Positions 1 to 13,461 of a DNA stretch of 64,000 nt are shown here, piece by piece. Below the pieces are notes generated by a model, which was given only the letters and a program-made list of their open reading frames with translations, had not been told where the DNA came from and did not search any database. Made by a program: the position numbers and the translations under genes. The DNA comes from Anastatus disparis. Taxonomy: Eukaryota; Arthropoda; Insecta; Hymenoptera; Eupelmidae. The stretch covers positions 434,001-498,000 of the forward strand of contig JAFFSR010000018.1 in NCBI GenBank assembly GCA_017163975.1, given 5' to 3'. Each line of letters opens with the position of its first letter. The stretch's first letter is position 1.

Positions 1-480
<480 letters not shown>

Positions 481-617
481 TTTCAAAAATTTTCAAAGAT
501 TATTAGACATTAATGTTAAAAATATATCTATGTATAAAATCTTCAATTTTTCAAACATCCCTGCATATAATTAAGTATATCAATATATGAATCGGTACAA
601 ATATATAAATTTGATTG

Positions 618-715
618 TATTATCCAACAGTGTGTGTCTGTGTCTGTCTGCGTGTGAGTGTGTGGGTGTGGGTGTGGGTGTGGGCTTGGGCGTGTGTGTG
701 TGCGTGTGTGTGCAT
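618..715. repeat. (TG)n / (TGGG)n microsatellite
   Basis: TG-rich tract with GTGGGTGTGG variants. Downstream at 930-950 is a short CAGA repeat. The region between 480 and 965 has no supported gene. Confidence 0.85.
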
Positions 716-968
716 TTTGTACAAATATCAACTAAACAAGAACCTATTAACTCGTGTTGACCTAGAGAAAGCCTCTCCACTTGTACTTCCTCGTAGATGA
801 GTTTGTACACGCGTCATCGGAGACCTGAACAACAGATTATTGTATTGTCATCGGAGACCAAGGTCTGTGCCGAATTTCAGAAATTTCCATCGACAAAAAG
901 TGTCTCAAATCGAGCGTGCAAGATTTGATTACAGACAGACAGACAGACTGACGTGAAAGCAAACTTAA

Positions 969-1177
969 GGGAATGTAAAATACCGACATTCCAGTTTTTC
1001 AAATTTTCTATTCTTAATCCAAAAGTTTTAAAAATATCTCTATATTACAGCCTTCCATTTTTACTAATAAAGAGCCTAATATAAAGATATTTCGGAAAAT
1101 TTGTGAATAAAGAATAAATATTTGAAAAACTGCAATGTCGGTAACTGTGCATAGATCATATACCCTATTACATCTCC
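969..1177. mobile_element. TTAA-flanked MITE (GGGAATGTAAAA family)
   Basis: A TTAA lies immediately on each side (965-968 and 1178-1181). The left end begins GGGAATGTAAAATACCGACA; the reverse complement of the right end begins GGAGATGTAA and then carries the ACCGACATTGCAGTTTTTCA block that matches the left end. This resembles the ends of the 373/374-bp elements at 15465 and 28690. It has no coding capacity, and the mobilising transposase is not in the window. Confidence 0.65.
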
Positions 1178-1181
1178 TTAA

Positions 1182-3240
1182 GAAAAGCGTGTAAAAAAAC
1201 TTCATAACTTGATATCGACGTAAACAATTTTGATGAAATTTTACAATACTTTGAATATATTATGAAGTTTCATAAAAATCGTTGACGACGATATTAAGTT
1301 ATTAAGTTTTTTAAAGTTAATACTTCTTTTAGCACGCCCCAAAATTTGCTAGACATAAAAGTTACATTTTAATATGTGTTGTGTGCGTGTGACCCTATCT
1401 GTGCGCGCGTATACAACTAAGTTACAAGAATAAGAGAGAGAGAGAGGGAACACTATACTATACCAAGTAATGTATATTCAAGACTGAGTTAGAGAGAGAG
1501 AGAGAGAGTATAGCAAGCGAATACGCACTACACAAACTAATTATAGGAGAGGAGAGAGAAGGTACATCGGCACATCAGCGTATAAATCGTTGTTTACATG
1601 CTGTTTGGGTATGGGTTTACCACATGAGCGTATGTTAAAGCGCGCACTCATACGCAGATACATCTTTAACAGCTACTTACTGATTTTTATTCTAATGCGT
1701 TAATTATTGAAAGCTTCCTGTATGTTTGTATTATGTATATATTATGTATGTATGAGCGCTATATATATAGCGCTTCTTCAAACAGTATTGTCTCTGATAG
1801 TCGCACAACAAATACCATAAGAACAAATTAAATCAGATACAAAATACTAACTTTTTATTTGTTTTTTAAATTAATGAGTAGGAAAAAATTCAAACAAGAA
1901 AAGAAAGGATTTTCAAAAATCCAATATTCATTACAGATGTTTTTTCTGTTACGAGACTTTTCAATAAAGTTACAAGTGATCGTGTATACATTTTAAGCAT
2001 GTAAACAATCAAATTCGAATCAAAATTATTCAAATAATTCAAATACTTTTTTTTCAAATTTCTTTAAAAAACTAAAATTTATTTCTAGGAAAATTATGAT
2101 AATATATATATATATATTAATATGTCGAACGTAATTGTTAATAAAATTTTCACTTTTGATGTTTCAATTGCTTATAACTTTATTAAAAAGCATCAGAACA
2201 AAAAAAATCATCAAAGATAAATTTTTAATTTTTTTTAAACTCTCTTCATTTCTGTTTAAATTTTTTAGAAATTATTAAAAAAATATACAAATAAAAACAT
2301 TTTTTTTTAATTGAAATTTTAAAATTATCAATTTTGAAATAATTTATATTTAGTGCTCGATTCGAAGTTTTAAGAAAAACATCAACTGAACTATAGTTTA
2401 CAACTATAATTATAATTCACATACGAACTGTGCATTTTTTTAATATTTTTAAAAAACTATGAAAAAAATATTTATTATATATTTGGCTATTATTGAATTG
2501 AGTTTTAAATTTGCATAAAAAAGATTATTATAATATGCAATTCCCATATTGAATATAATAATTATCTTATACTACTATAAGTTTTTTTTATATACTATGA
2601 TCATTTTAAATATTCAGTTAAATGTTCGACTATTTTCATTTCTGTTACTGTTTTTTATACTGATCAAATGAAGCTTTTTATATTTACAATATATTATGAT
2701 GTACAAATATGATAAGAATAATAAATTTTGTTGAAATCAATAAAAGATGCTTATTTTTCAACGTCATAATTTTGATTATTGATTAATAGTTTATTTGCCG
2801 ACTTAAAAATTAATTACTTATTTAAACTAATTGACCCTTGTAGTATATGTATGATATATGATACTCATTGTACTTCATGAAAACTCCTACGAAATTTATA
2901 ATCATATGAACTTAAAGCATTTTTAGACTTCTATCAAATATATTTTTTCCAAATTTTTATAATAAGTGGATAAAAACTTGTACGGCCAGACACAAATTCT
3001 TGAATTTTGCATAGTTTATATCTTTTTGTAAAGTTTGTACAACACAACAGATGACTTGAAAAAATGGGGTTGGAAGAATTTATAGACCCTGGACAAAATT
3101 TATGTGTATATAATATCAATGATAAGTCACTTTGTAAAAAAACTTTAAATAGGCAAAAACTAGATTTGGAAGATTATTTAAGATAAGATCATTTAGACTG
3201 AAAAAAAGAAAATTGATATCACAATGTAGGGATTGATTTT
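1182..3240. other. AT-rich intergenic sequence, no gene seen
   Basis: Mostly low-complexity AT sequence. Short (GA)n tracts occur at 1434-1448 and 1493-1508, with a modestly GC-richer part at 1340-1800. ORFs of about 60 codons are at the level expected by chance. No coding motif or tRNA-like signal was recognised. Confidence 0.6.
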
Positions 3241-5071
3241 ATTTACCTGGAGATGGCCTGCCTAGAACACACATAATTGAACGTATCAGCAACTTTGTTA
3301 ATAAAGAACTAGTGATTATTGAACAATATCGTTTTCCTCTATCTTTAGAAAAATAAATCAATAAACAAGTTCAAGAACTTTTGAATACTGACATTATAAA
3401 AAATTCAACATCTCCATACAGCACTTCTGTTTGGATGATTCTTAAGAAACCTGATTTTCACGGCAGACTGAGTTTTTTTTTAAATTTAATATATGAGGAT
3501 ATTGTCCTCTCTATGTTAATCTTCTTTATATGGTGATATCGAGAGAGCCCAACCCGGTTCTGGTCCAGCACATTACATCAGGCTAGACTGTCTGACACAC
3601 CATACCAAAAACTTTGATTACCGATGGGTGATCAGCCACTTTTGTCAACAATCAATCGATACCCAATGAGGTCGGATTTTTTTAGAGTCACGATGTAAAT
3701 GGCACATACACTAATTTTCTTTCGAAAAAAAGTCAGAGGTACTTGGCTAAGATTGAAGGCAAGAGCTCTATCCATTTCACCACCGCACTCCTAAGGCAGA
3801 CCAAAGTGGAGAACAGTCTTAGATTTCAGAGCGCTCAATGATAAGATCATCGGAGATTCTTATCGATTACCTAATATTATGGATATATTTGATCAAGTGG
3901 AACGAACTAACTACTACACAGTACTAGACTTAGCTTCAACGTTTCACGAAATAAGCATGGCTAAAAAGATGCTCCAAAGACTGCATTCAATTCTCCTTAC
4001 GGACACTACCAATTCAAAAAATACCGTTCGGATTAAAAAATGCCACAGCCACATTTCAGTGGTTGATGAATGAAATATTAATTGGACTATAGGGTGTGAC
4101 AGTTTTTGTAAATCGAAACGATATACTAATATACGCTAATTCAATCGTGGAACATAACGAATTATTCAGGTCACTTCTGGAAGGATTGACACAAGCGAAT
4201 CTAAAACTACAAACTGATACGTGTGAATCTTTTAAAAGAAACGTAAATTATCTAGGACATATATTAAGAGGAGGTCGAGTATATCTGTCCTTTTCTTATC
4301 AAATAATTGATTTTTTCACAAAAATTCATAATTGTAGCAAAAAATAAAAAGAAAGCCTCATCTCGTATAATAAAAAGCAAGATTCTCTTTTATGAGGAAA
4401 AATTATTTTTATCGCTTTGTTTTTAAGAAAACCTTGAAAAATTGAATTGTCCATCCTAACCTCTATTTTTTAAGTTTTTCAAGGTTTTCTTTAAAATGAA
4501 TCGATAAAAATAATTTTTCCTCATCAAAGAAAATCTTGCTTTTTATTATACTAGATGGGGCTTTCTTTTTATTTTTTGCTACAATTATTAATTTTTGTGA
4601 AAAAATCAATTCTTTGATTAGAAAAACGTTAGTCAGTTCTTGGGCTTAGCTGGATATTACCGGCATTTTATTATAGATGTTGCCAAAAATTTCAAAACCT
4701 TTGACAAAATTACTACAAAATAATATACTATTTGAATGGAATGATAAGGCTGAAGAATCTTTTACACGATCAAAAGAAGCATTATGCAAGACAAGAATAC
4801 TTCAGTTCCCAGACTTTTCCAAACCTTTCAAAATTACAACTGATGTTTCAGAACATGCCTTTGTAGGAGTTTTTTCACAAGGAAAAATCGGTAAAGATAA
4901 TCCCATTTTGTACTTCTCGTGTATCCTTGGATGACAAGAACTACACTATAAGGTATATGAAAAAGAGGCTTTAGCTTTTGTAGATAGTGTAAAACATTTA
5001 GACCATATATGTATGGAAAAAAGTTCACTATATATAAAAACCGTCAATCATTAGTCTGGTTTAAATCAGCT
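3241..5071 (+). pseudogene. Decayed Ty3/gypsy pol fragment (RT to RNase H)
   Basis: Pieces of gypsy reverse transcriptase are readable in shifting frames. Around 3325-3470 is the QYRFPLSLEK ... STSPYSTSVW block, 3800-3960 holds the LDFRALNDKI ... YYTVLDLAS palm motif, and 4010-4260 holds PFGLKNATATFQWLM and then NDILIYA, where the catalytic YxDD is degraded to NRND. RNase H follows at 4690-5035 (TTDVSEHAFVGVFSQGK, YEKEALAF). Frameshifts, stops and a MITE at 4268 break it. A stretch at 3480-3780 does not fit and may be another insertion. The BEL/Pao element at 5072 interrupts the RNase H region. Confidence 0.8.
4268..4630. mobile_element. TTAA-type fold-back MITE inside the gypsy relic, one end lost
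   Basis: The element starts right after TTAA (4264-4267) with GAGGAGGTCGAGTATATCTG and folds back on itself around 4450-4480. It is clearly the same family as the element at 12205-12627, including the central TTTTTCAAGG symmetrical core. The right terminal ~25 bases and its TTAA are missing, and gypsy sequence resumes directly after TTTGATTAGAAAAA, so a deletion has removed the right end together with some host gypsy sequence. Confidence 0.75.
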
Positions 5072-5756
5072 TGTTTAATGTTACGTCAAAATACGCGTCA
5101 CCTATGACTCAGTTCGAAGCGAACTAGCTTACTAATGCGCAACCGTCTTCGCGTCGCTTCCATCTAGCGTGCCAAAGGCAAGAGGACCCACGCTCTCTCA
5201 CTTGGATACGAGCCAGCAACCAAGCAGCAGTTCTTACTCTACTCACTCGCCTCACCAACATACAGTCCATTATTCTAGCTGCGCTTTCGCAAGAAGAGAA
5301 CAAATCGACTGAAGAAGGAAATCATCGGTTTTAAGCAGTGAACGAAGATAACTAGCCATCAAGATTAAAAGCACTAATTATTTTATCTCATTACAATTTA
5401 GAAACAAAATTGTGACTTTATAGTTAAATTCATTTACACTGAAAAAAGTTTTCACCTTAAAAACTAGTGCTAAATAATAGAAGGTTAAAATTGCGTGTTT
5501 TATAATGAAAAAAACCATGACAGTATCATTTTAATCAATGCTAGTTTTACTATTTTACCTTCTAAGGTCCAGCACATTGATTTTCAATGACTAGCACGGT
5601 TTTTTCCAGTGCCAACATCAAAATTTCAGTTCTGCGCATTAACAGAGAAATTCTTAATGCATGGTATCAGTTTTTTCACAAAATCAACTTATTGCTATCA
5701 TAAATAATCTTTCAAGTCAGTTATATTTTATTTATTTATTTATACATGTATGTATG

Positions 5757-5813
<57 letters not shown>

Positions 5814-6409
5814 GTCTGTGAAAACATAATGACAGAGTTTTATGTTCAAAGTTCAACAAGATTTCTTTTTCAAGAAGAGTTATTTAGTTATTTTAGTACG
5901 AAATTATACGTGAAAACTGGTCGAAACGAACTTGCAATTTTTTCTCATTTTTTTTATGTAACTTCTCATAAAAGTAACATAGAGAAGCAGTACTCAAAAT
6001 AAATATTTATAGCATTAAAAAATACTACACTGGTATGAATTTTATTTGTGCTGTCAATAGAGCGAAAAAAATTAATGCCATTCATTACTTTAGAACACAC
6101 TAGCATTGGAATTTAAACATCTAATCGAATTTAGCATTAGTTTTACCGGTGAAAACTTTTTTCTGTGTATTAATTAATGTAAATTCAGTGAAACTTTATT
6201 GTTTAAACAGTGAATATTATCTACCTTTAATCTCAAATATCAATTTAAACAGTGCTTCATTTTATAGCTTACAATTACGTTGAAATAAAAGAAAGAAATT
6301 TACTTGTTTATTTTTACCTTAAACGCACTCTATGTAAAATTTAATAAAGTGCTCTTTGTTACCAGCTAAAATATTAATGACTACACCTTTATTATGTTTA
6401 GATCAAACA
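5072..6409 (+). repeat. BEL/Pao 5' LTR, split by a MITE
   Basis: It begins TGTTTAATGTTACGTC and ends GATCAAACA. Sequence 5072-5436 matches 13609 onward and 6170-6409 matches the end of the 3' LTR; the middle is a 731-bp MITE. Without the MITE the LTR is about 605 bp, like the 3' LTR. The two LTRs remain very similar, differing at scattered single bases, so the element is not very old. Confidence 0.92.
5437..6167. mobile_element. TA-flanked MITE (CACTGAAAAAAG ends) inside the LTR
   Basis: The left end reads CACTGAAAAAAGTTTTCACC and the right end is its near-perfect inverse; imperfect similarity continues for about 40 bases. A TA dinucleotide flanks each side (5435-5436, 6168-6169). The other LTR lacks this segment and shows the empty site. 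A (TA)n tract occupies 5759-5808. It is non-coding; the TA duplication suggests mobilisation by a Tc1/mariner-type transposase (inference). Confidence 0.9.
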
Positions 6410-7509
6410 TAAAAGTCCTTCGAGCCGGATTTTTCAAAGGAACATCGAGCATAATTCTTGGAGAGATTCAATGAAGGCTGTAAGCATATTTTGAGTGAAA
6501 GGGAATCTGAGGCATAGTGAAATCGTTACCGAGCAATACGGAGTGCATCGTGCTAAACATTGGCAAATCAAAACTATTTTTGCCATTTTTTGATTCTACC
6601 AAGGCATTATCGCCGGAAACGACGCCATTGTTACCACGCTTTTCCACGTGGCCCAATTTTAAAGGTGGCGCTTCGGTCGTGCAGTACGAATCCTTCTTCA
6701 CGAATTGCGCACTCCGCTCTATAACCTACATCCACGAAAAGGTGTTAGCACCGTACACGTTAAAATTATCGCGAGCATCGAATGTGTGTGAGTGCGACTA
6801 TCCTTGTCTTCGCTGCATACATCGTTATATACAAAGGTAAATCTACGATTATCATAGTAATTTCGCAAAAGATATTGTGAAACAAGCTCATCGCATTGAA
6901 TTTTATCTATACATATAAAGTAAAATAATTTTTGAATTATTAATCATAATAAATCTGTATTTTATGGTAAAAGCATCTAGCGGATAATTTCATGAGAGCA
7001 AAAATTGAAGTAATGGCTACCAGTCCGAATGCTGAAAATTTCCGTTAAAATAAAAGGTGTACGAATACAGACACAGTGAATTTGAGGTCATTCTTATAAT
7101 CTATTGAAAGAATCTGTTGCTGGTTCGCTATTAGTGCCTAAAAGGCTTATCATTTGTTAAAGTATTTAAATCATTTTCAAAGAAAAGATAGTGTACAAAG
7201 GAAAGAAAATATCTCAATTGAATCATTTAGTGAATATAGTAATTTAATCTCATAAAGTAATTCATTTCATTGTTGAATCTTTGTGAATTCACTTAAATAT
7301 CTAAAGTTATAATTGCATATCAGAGAGTAAAATCTATCAGCAATCCTTTGATTGTGAGCAGTGAGCTGGCATTCGCGCTCAACTAATTTGTTTCATTTTC
7401 TTTCTTATGAAAGCATTCTTTCTTTGTACACAATTGATTATCTTAAAGATTAATTAATCTTATCATTGAAAATTCATTTTGTTAAGCTCAAAGATATTAT
7501 TATCACAAA
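6410..7509 (+). other. BEL/Pao untranslated leader with putative primer-binding region
   Basis: Sequence between the 5' LTR and the first gag codon. Right after the LTR comes AAAAGTCCTTCGAGCCGG, the position where a primer-binding site is expected; I could not assign the tRNA. An ORF at 6517-6840 overlaps here, but it shows no gag-like or other recognisable motif and I do not call it a gene. Confidence 0.55.
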
Positions 7510-8714
7510 ATGGATGTTCTATATGAGACTCAAATAGAGTTATTGCGAAAAATAACTCTAATTGTTATCCTGAATTTTCCAACAGAGAGGAGGCCCAACG
7601 CACAAAGGGAGGTGCAGAGGCTCAGTTAACCCGATTGGAAAAATACTATCAAGCGTTTTTGGAACATCATGAGAAGTGCTTAAGGTCCAGGTTGAAGAAT
7701 AAAACTCACGCCTATTTTACTGAGAATTTAGAAGACCAAATAGAAGACGCTTATTATTTATCGAAAGGAGAATTTAATTATTTTTTCAATGAATTAAACA
7801 CATCTGTTCAAATTCAAGCAGACCAGTCACTGATCCACGTTCTCAACAGAGATGAAGCTGCTCCAGCCAGAGCTTACAGACATCTGCCTAAAATTGATAT
7901 ACCCCAATTTTCAGGAAGGCACACAGATTGGGAAAACTTCAGGGACATCTTTAGATCCATCATACATCGGTGTGACTCAATCTCTACGGTGGATAAATTT
8001 TATTACTTACGCACGCATGTATAAGGAAAGGCTTTTGATATTGTGCGCAGATACGCGTTAACTGCTGAAAATTATGAGCAGACTTGGATTGCTCTAAAAA
8101 CATATTACGAGAATCAACGTCGGTTGATTAATACACATCTTGGCAATTTCTTTTCTGTAAAGATTGTCAAACAAGAAGGCGCTGCTGCGCTAAGTAAGTT
8201 GCTCAAAGAAGTAAGGGCTCCCCTTGATGCATTGGCAAATCTAGGTCGCCCCGTCGCGCAGTGGTCAGATATTTTAGTCTTTTTCATCGCCAGCCGATTT
8301 GATGACAACACTCAGAAGGATTGGCAGAGATTGCTGGGCAATTCTGTTGACCCTCCAACATATGATCAAATTAAAAAATTTATAGAATCACAAATAATCA
8401 TGTTGAAAGCAGTGGAGACTGGCAACAAACCCGCTATTGGTACTCCAAGCTCCAATAGAAACTCCAAAGCTCAGTTAGTTATATCTAACTCTCATCAAAG
8501 TCTCTCTATCGAAGAAAGTCCTTCAAATAAAAATTGTTCCTTCTGTTCACGTAATCACTTTGTGTCCTCTTGTGATGATTTCAAATCCAAGGATTACAAA
8601 GTAAGGAAGGATTTTGTAACATCGAAGCGACTCTGTTTCAATTGTTTGGGTTATCACTAGATCAAAGATTGTAAATCCAAAGGTCGATGCTTCTCATGTA
8701 AAGGAAGACATCAC
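7510..8714 (+). pseudogene. gag: BEL/Pao gag, broken
   Basis: The first ATG at 7510 opens a frame that shifts near 7560 into the main gag frame (EEAQRTKGGAEAQLTRLEKY). The diagnostic BEL gag segment LPKIDIPQFSGRHTDWENF lies at about 7885-7945, and the QEGAAALSKLLKEV region at 8170-8215. A CCHC-type zinc knuckle pair follows (CFNCLGYH, then CKSKGRCFSCKGRHH). Stops at 8022 (TAA) and 8658 (TAG, inside the knuckle) interrupt it. Gag forms the particle that packages element RNA; this copy cannot make a full-length one. Confidence 0.88.
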
Positions 8715-10790
8715 TTGCTTCTTCACAACCCTAAGGGAACCTCATCCTCTCGCATAGGAAATCACACAGCTGACTCTTCAGCCAATTTAAATTCTGCAAC
8801 TAATACGCAAGACAAGTTACGAAGTCAGATGAATTCAACGGATGATTCGCGTTTTGGTGAAATCAATTCATCGTCGTCTCATTCAACAATCAATCAATCA
8901 TCGAACAACATTATCAGTTCAAACACCTTTGTCAAAGAACAAGACAACCGATCTAATCAAATCAATTCCATAACTCAGTTGAACTCTGAAAAGATACCTA
9001 CAAACTCTCAACAGATGTTTTCTGGTTGTACTAGTCATATTAGTGTCGTTCAAGGTGTTTTGTTAGCCACTGCGCTCATCAAGGTAAAAGGTTCAAACGG
9101 ATTAGAGCATGTGGTTAGAGCTCTCATCGATCCGTGTTCACAGTCATCCCTTGTTTCAGGATCTCTCAGAAATCGGTTGAGATTAAAAACCACAGCCGTT
9201 AATGTTCCCATTACTGGCACTGGTGGTGAATTAATTGTAACAAGCAAAAGAATGACTGAACTTTCATTTCAACCTTGGTTTAATAACTCTACTTCGTTTG
9301 ATTTAGAAGCTCTAGTTTTACCTCAAATCTCATCGTATCATCCTCCAGCTGTGTGTTCAAACACTTCAATGCCTTTTTTGCAGGATTTGCAACTGGCTGA
9401 TTCTCAATATATGCACAACTTTCACGTGGATGTTCTTCTAGAAGCTTCAATTTATTCCAAAATTCTTTGTGGTTCGATAAGAAAGTATGATGCTGGAGGT
9501 CCAATCGCCATTGAGACTACTTTAGGCTGGTTGTCACTAGGTGAAGTAAGTAATTGCCTTGAGTCCTCTGAAAACAATATCAAAACGAAAGATCAATCTT
9601 CTCTTGTCTCTCTTCATACGACCTTAGAACCTCAATTGGATAAGCTCTTGCAAAGCTTTTGGAAGCAAGAAGAGCTACCTAAGAGAGAAATTTTCACAAA
9701 GGAAGAGAATGATTGTGAAACTCATTTTAAGGAGACACACTCTCGCGATTCAGCGGGAAGACATGTTTTAAGACTACCAGTCAAAGAACGATCAATTATT
9801 GAATCTTTAGATTCTAATGAATCATATCGTATTGCGTGCAGTATGCTCTACAATCTTGAAAGAAAATTTATTAAAGATGAAAAGCTTAAGGTTAGCTATC
9901 ATCAATTCATGCACGAGTATGAAGATCTCAATCACATGTATAAAGTATCTCTTCCTACTCATTTCAATGCTAACCGCAATTCATTGTTTCTACCTCATCA
10001 TGGAGTGTGGAAGGAAAATAGCTCCACTACTAAACTTCGAGCCGTTTTTAATGGTTCCCAAAAATTAAGATCAGGTTTATCATTGAATTCAGCATTATAC
10101 GTTGGGCCCAATTTATTGCCCAACTTAGCTGATTTATTATGCGGTTGGAGACGCTATAAGTATGACATTCACTTCACTTCTGACATAGAGAAAATGTACA
10201 GGCAGATTCTTATTCACCCAGAAGATCATCAATTTCAATCTATTGTTTGGAGAGAATCACTAACAGAACCGATTCAAATTTATAGGTTAGCCACGGTTAC
10301 ATACGGACTAACTTCATCTACTTATTTAGCTAATCGTACCTTAAAACAATTGGCTATTGATCATATGTTTGAATATCCTCAAGGCGCAGGAATTCTGCAA
10401 GGAGAGATGTATATGGACGATGTTTTGTCGGGTGATCACTCTATTGAAAACGCTATTAGCAAAAGAAATGAGTTGATAAACTTAACTCGGGCAGGAGGCT
10501 TCAAGCTTCGCAAATGGTCATCTAACTCAATTTCCTTAATTGCTGATCTTTCTAAGGATGATATGGATTTGAACAATGATACTATCTTTGACCAAAAGTA
10601 TGTCACCACAATTTTAGGTCTGTCTTGGCACTCTAAAGAGGACAGTTTTCACTTCTGTCTAAAATCTTCCAAATCTGTTTCCTCTTGGACAAAAAGGACA
10701 GTATTGTCCGAAATAGCAAAGCTTTTCGATCCCTTGGGATGGATTGCACCTATCATAATCACCTCAAAAATAATCATGCAAGCCCTCTAG
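8715..10790 (+). pseudogene. pol: BEL/Pao pol: protease and reverse transcriptase
   Basis: A 691-codon open stretch. A Ser/Asn-rich linker (to ~9010) precedes an aspartic protease region with RALIDPCSQSSLVS near 9115-9160, where the usual active-site glycine position holds cysteine. The RT palm follows: LRAVFNGSQK near 10035, the FTSDIEKMYRQI motif at 10173-10210, and the catalytic YMDDVLSG box at about 10408-10432. It ends at a TAG (10788) after AKLFDPLGW...IIMQAL, where related elements read on into RNase H. The stop is a point lesion, not the natural end of the polyprotein. Confidence 0.9.
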
Positions 10791-11762
10791 TTATCTAGGA
10801 TTTCGTGGGATGATGAGCTTCCCAATGAGCTGGTTACTAGATGGTTAAAGTGGTACAATCAATTGAAATATATCAATGATATCTCGATTCCTAGATGGAC
10901 TCATTATAATCCATCTTCTAAGTTAATCGAATTGCACGGCTTTGCCGATGCATCTAAATCTGCTTTCGGTGCAGTGTTATACCTGCGTGTAACGCTGGAA
11001 ACAAACGTTTTTGTCTCTCTACAGCTAGCCAAAAGCAAAGTTGCACCTTTGAAGTTGTTATCAATTCCTAGATTAGAGTTGTGTGCTAGTCATTTGTTAG
11101 CAAAGTTGGTGAAACATTTTTTAAGTATCAACATAATTTCACCATCTTCCATTCACCTTTGGTCAGATTCTACCGACGTATTAGCTTGGTTGAGTGACCA
11201 TCCATCTCGTTGGCCCACGTTTGTTGCCAATCGTTGTTCCAACATTCATCATTTATTGCCTGATGCAGTTTGGCATCATGTCAAGTCTCGAGAGAATCCT
11301 GCTGATATTCTTTCAAGAGGATGTTCAGCAAATGATTTGCTGGGCAACTCCTTATGGTGGAAAGGACCCTCATGGTTGAGAGAGTCTATCAAGCCTTGGG
11401 AAATGACTAGCAAAGTTTCGCCCTTCAATCCACACGAATCCAAATGTAAAACCTTAACCGATGCTATATCGTCTCAAGCTAGCGTTCAAGCTACCTATAA
11501 GTTCGATTTAATCTATCATTGCTCCACTTTGCACAAATTGCTAAGAATAACTGCTTTGTGTCTCAGATTTGTACTGAAGCTGATGCACAAAAGTCTCAAA
11601 GGTTCAGAAGATAAATTCTATTTGTCGTCGCTTGAATTTCTTAATTCTCTCCACTCCAATCACCTCATAGAAGTTTCCGCAATCGAAATAAATGCCGCCA
11701 AATTATTCTGGATTCAAGCTCATCAGAAGCTACATTTTTCCAGAGAAATTAAGGAACTTTAA
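10791..11762 (+). pseudogene. pol: BEL/Pao pol: RNase H region
   Basis: Continues in the same frame after the premature TAG. LHGFADASKSAFGAVLYL (about 10930-10985) is the RNase H core with its first catalytic aspartate, PRLELCASHLLAKL follows, and WSDSTDVLAWL (about 11160) carries a second. The segment HHVKSRENPADILSRG (about 11275) is typical of the domain end. A TAA at 11760 cuts it from the integrase. Confidence 0.88.
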
Positions 11763-13461
11763 TGTGACAAGACACTAAGCTCTAAAAGTTCACTAATTCA
11801 TTTGAATCCTGTAGTGATCAAAGGACAATTAAGAGTAGGTGGTCGAATTCGACACTCACTCTTGGATGAACAACAAAAACATCCCATAATTTTATTCAAC
11901 AATGATCCTTTGTCTTATCTCATTATTAAAAAGGCACATAATAGGTCACTCCACGGTGGCACTTAATTAACCTTATGCACTATCAGAAGGGAATATTGGA
12001 TGATAAAAGGTCGTCAAGCAGTCCGATCTTTCATCAGTAAATGCGTACCTTGCATAAGATTTTCTCGAACACAATCAAGTCAGAAAATGGGTGATTTGCC
12101 TAGTTCCAGATTATCACCTGGTTACCCATTTCAGAAAAGTGGAGTAGATTATGCAGGTCCCATTCATATAAGGTTGACTTAGACTCGTGGTAAAGGCACC
12201 TTAAGAGGAGGTCACGTATCTCTGTCCTTTTCTAATTAAAGAAATGATTTTTTCACAAAAACTAATAACTTTCTCAAAAAATGAAGAGAAAGCCGCATCT
12301 TGTATCAAAAAAAGCAATATTTTCTTTGATAAGAAAAAATTAATTTCATTGCTTCGTTTTCAAGAAAACCTTGAAAAACTAAATTGTCCACCCTAACCTC
12401 TATGATTTAAGTTTTTCAAGGTATTCTTGAAAACGAAGCAATAGAATTAATTCTTTCCGAAGGTATTCTTGAAAACGAAGCAATAGAATTAATTCTTTCT
12501 TATCAAAGAAAATATTGCTTTTTTTATTACGAGATGCGGCTTTCTCTTCATTTTTTGCTAAAGTTATTAGTTTCTGTAAAAAACTCAATTCTTTGATTAG
12601 AAAAGGACAGAGATACGTGACCTCCTCTTAAAGGGATATATTTGTTTGTTCATCTGTCTCACAACTCGTGCAGTTCATCTTGAGGTAGCTGAAGACTACA
12701 CTTCAGACTCATTTTTAGCCGCCTTCAGAAGATTCTCTTCGCGTAGAGGACATTGCTCAGATCTGTTTAGTGACCAAGGAACTAATTTTATTGGAGCTGA
12801 CTCTGTTCTAAAGGAACTATTAACAAGTAAAAATGTTAGAAATAATCCATTGTTTCATTCATTAGCTTCAAATGGAACAACGTGGCACTTTAACCCACCC
12901 AGCGCTCCTCATTTTGGTGGAATTTGGGAGACTGCAGTGCGATCAACAAAACACCATTTAAGACGTGTTATCGGAGAACAAGTGTTAACGTACTCCGAGC
13001 TATCTACTCTACTATGCGAAATCGAAGCATGTTTGAACTCAAGACCTCTATTGCCTTTGAGCGACGATAGTACTGATGAGGTACTCAGTCCATCTCATTT
13101 TTTAATCCAACGATCTTCCTTTATAGTGCCTGCTCCCGAAGCTGTTCAACAGAAAATTCAACTAGGTAAAAGATGGGAATTAGTTACGCAGATGGTCAAA
13201 TCTTTCTGGGACCGTTGGTCCATGGAATATTTGAATTCGTTACAAAAACGCAACAAATGGCTACATCCACAACGTTCCTTTCAAATCGGAGATATTGTAC
13301 TAATTAAGAGGGAGACAACAGCCCCTGCTCGCTGGCCATTAGGAAAAATCGAGAAAGTTCACCCCGGCAAAGACGGTTTAGTACGAGTTGTTACAGTGCG
13401 AACAGCCATTACCACCTTGAAACGACCGATTACCAGTCTATTATTACTTGTTGCTGACTAA
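11763..13461 (+). pseudogene. pol: BEL/Pao pol: integrase and C-terminal domain, split by a MITE
   Basis: The zinc-binding N-terminal part (HNRSLHGGT ... CVPCIRF) spans 11935-12065 and is broken by stops at 11964 and 12180. The first catalytic region, GVDYAGP, lies at 12142-12162. A 423-bp MITE splits the core between 12204 and 12628. The rest of the core resumes with ICLTTRAVHLE, then DQGTNFIGA (about 12770) and the glutamate-bearing LLCEIEACLNSRPL (about 13010). The C-terminal domain includes GKRWELVTQMVKSFWDRW (about 13170). Natural stop at 13459. Confidence 0.9.
12205..12627. mobile_element. TTAA-duplicating fold-back MITE, 423 bp, in the integrase
   Basis: TTAA occurs at 12201-12204 and 12628-12631. 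The ends GAGGAGGTCACGTATCTCTG and its inverse are perfect, and the two arms (~200 bases each) pair across a central TTTTTCAAGG region. Removing the element with one TTAA restores the integrase frame precisely (GGC ACC TTA AAG GGA TAT), which proves insertion with TTAA duplication. The right arm contains a 44-base internal tandem duplication (about 12421-12500). TTAA duplication is known for piggyBac-type and Sola3-type elements; which one drives this family cannot be told here. Confidence 0.93.

Noticed and set aside
6517..6840. 107-codon ORF in the BEL/Pao leader
   Set aside because: No motif, no resemblance to gag or any known accessory protein, and a long ORF overlaps on the other strand; chance ORF in a GC-richer leader is as likely.
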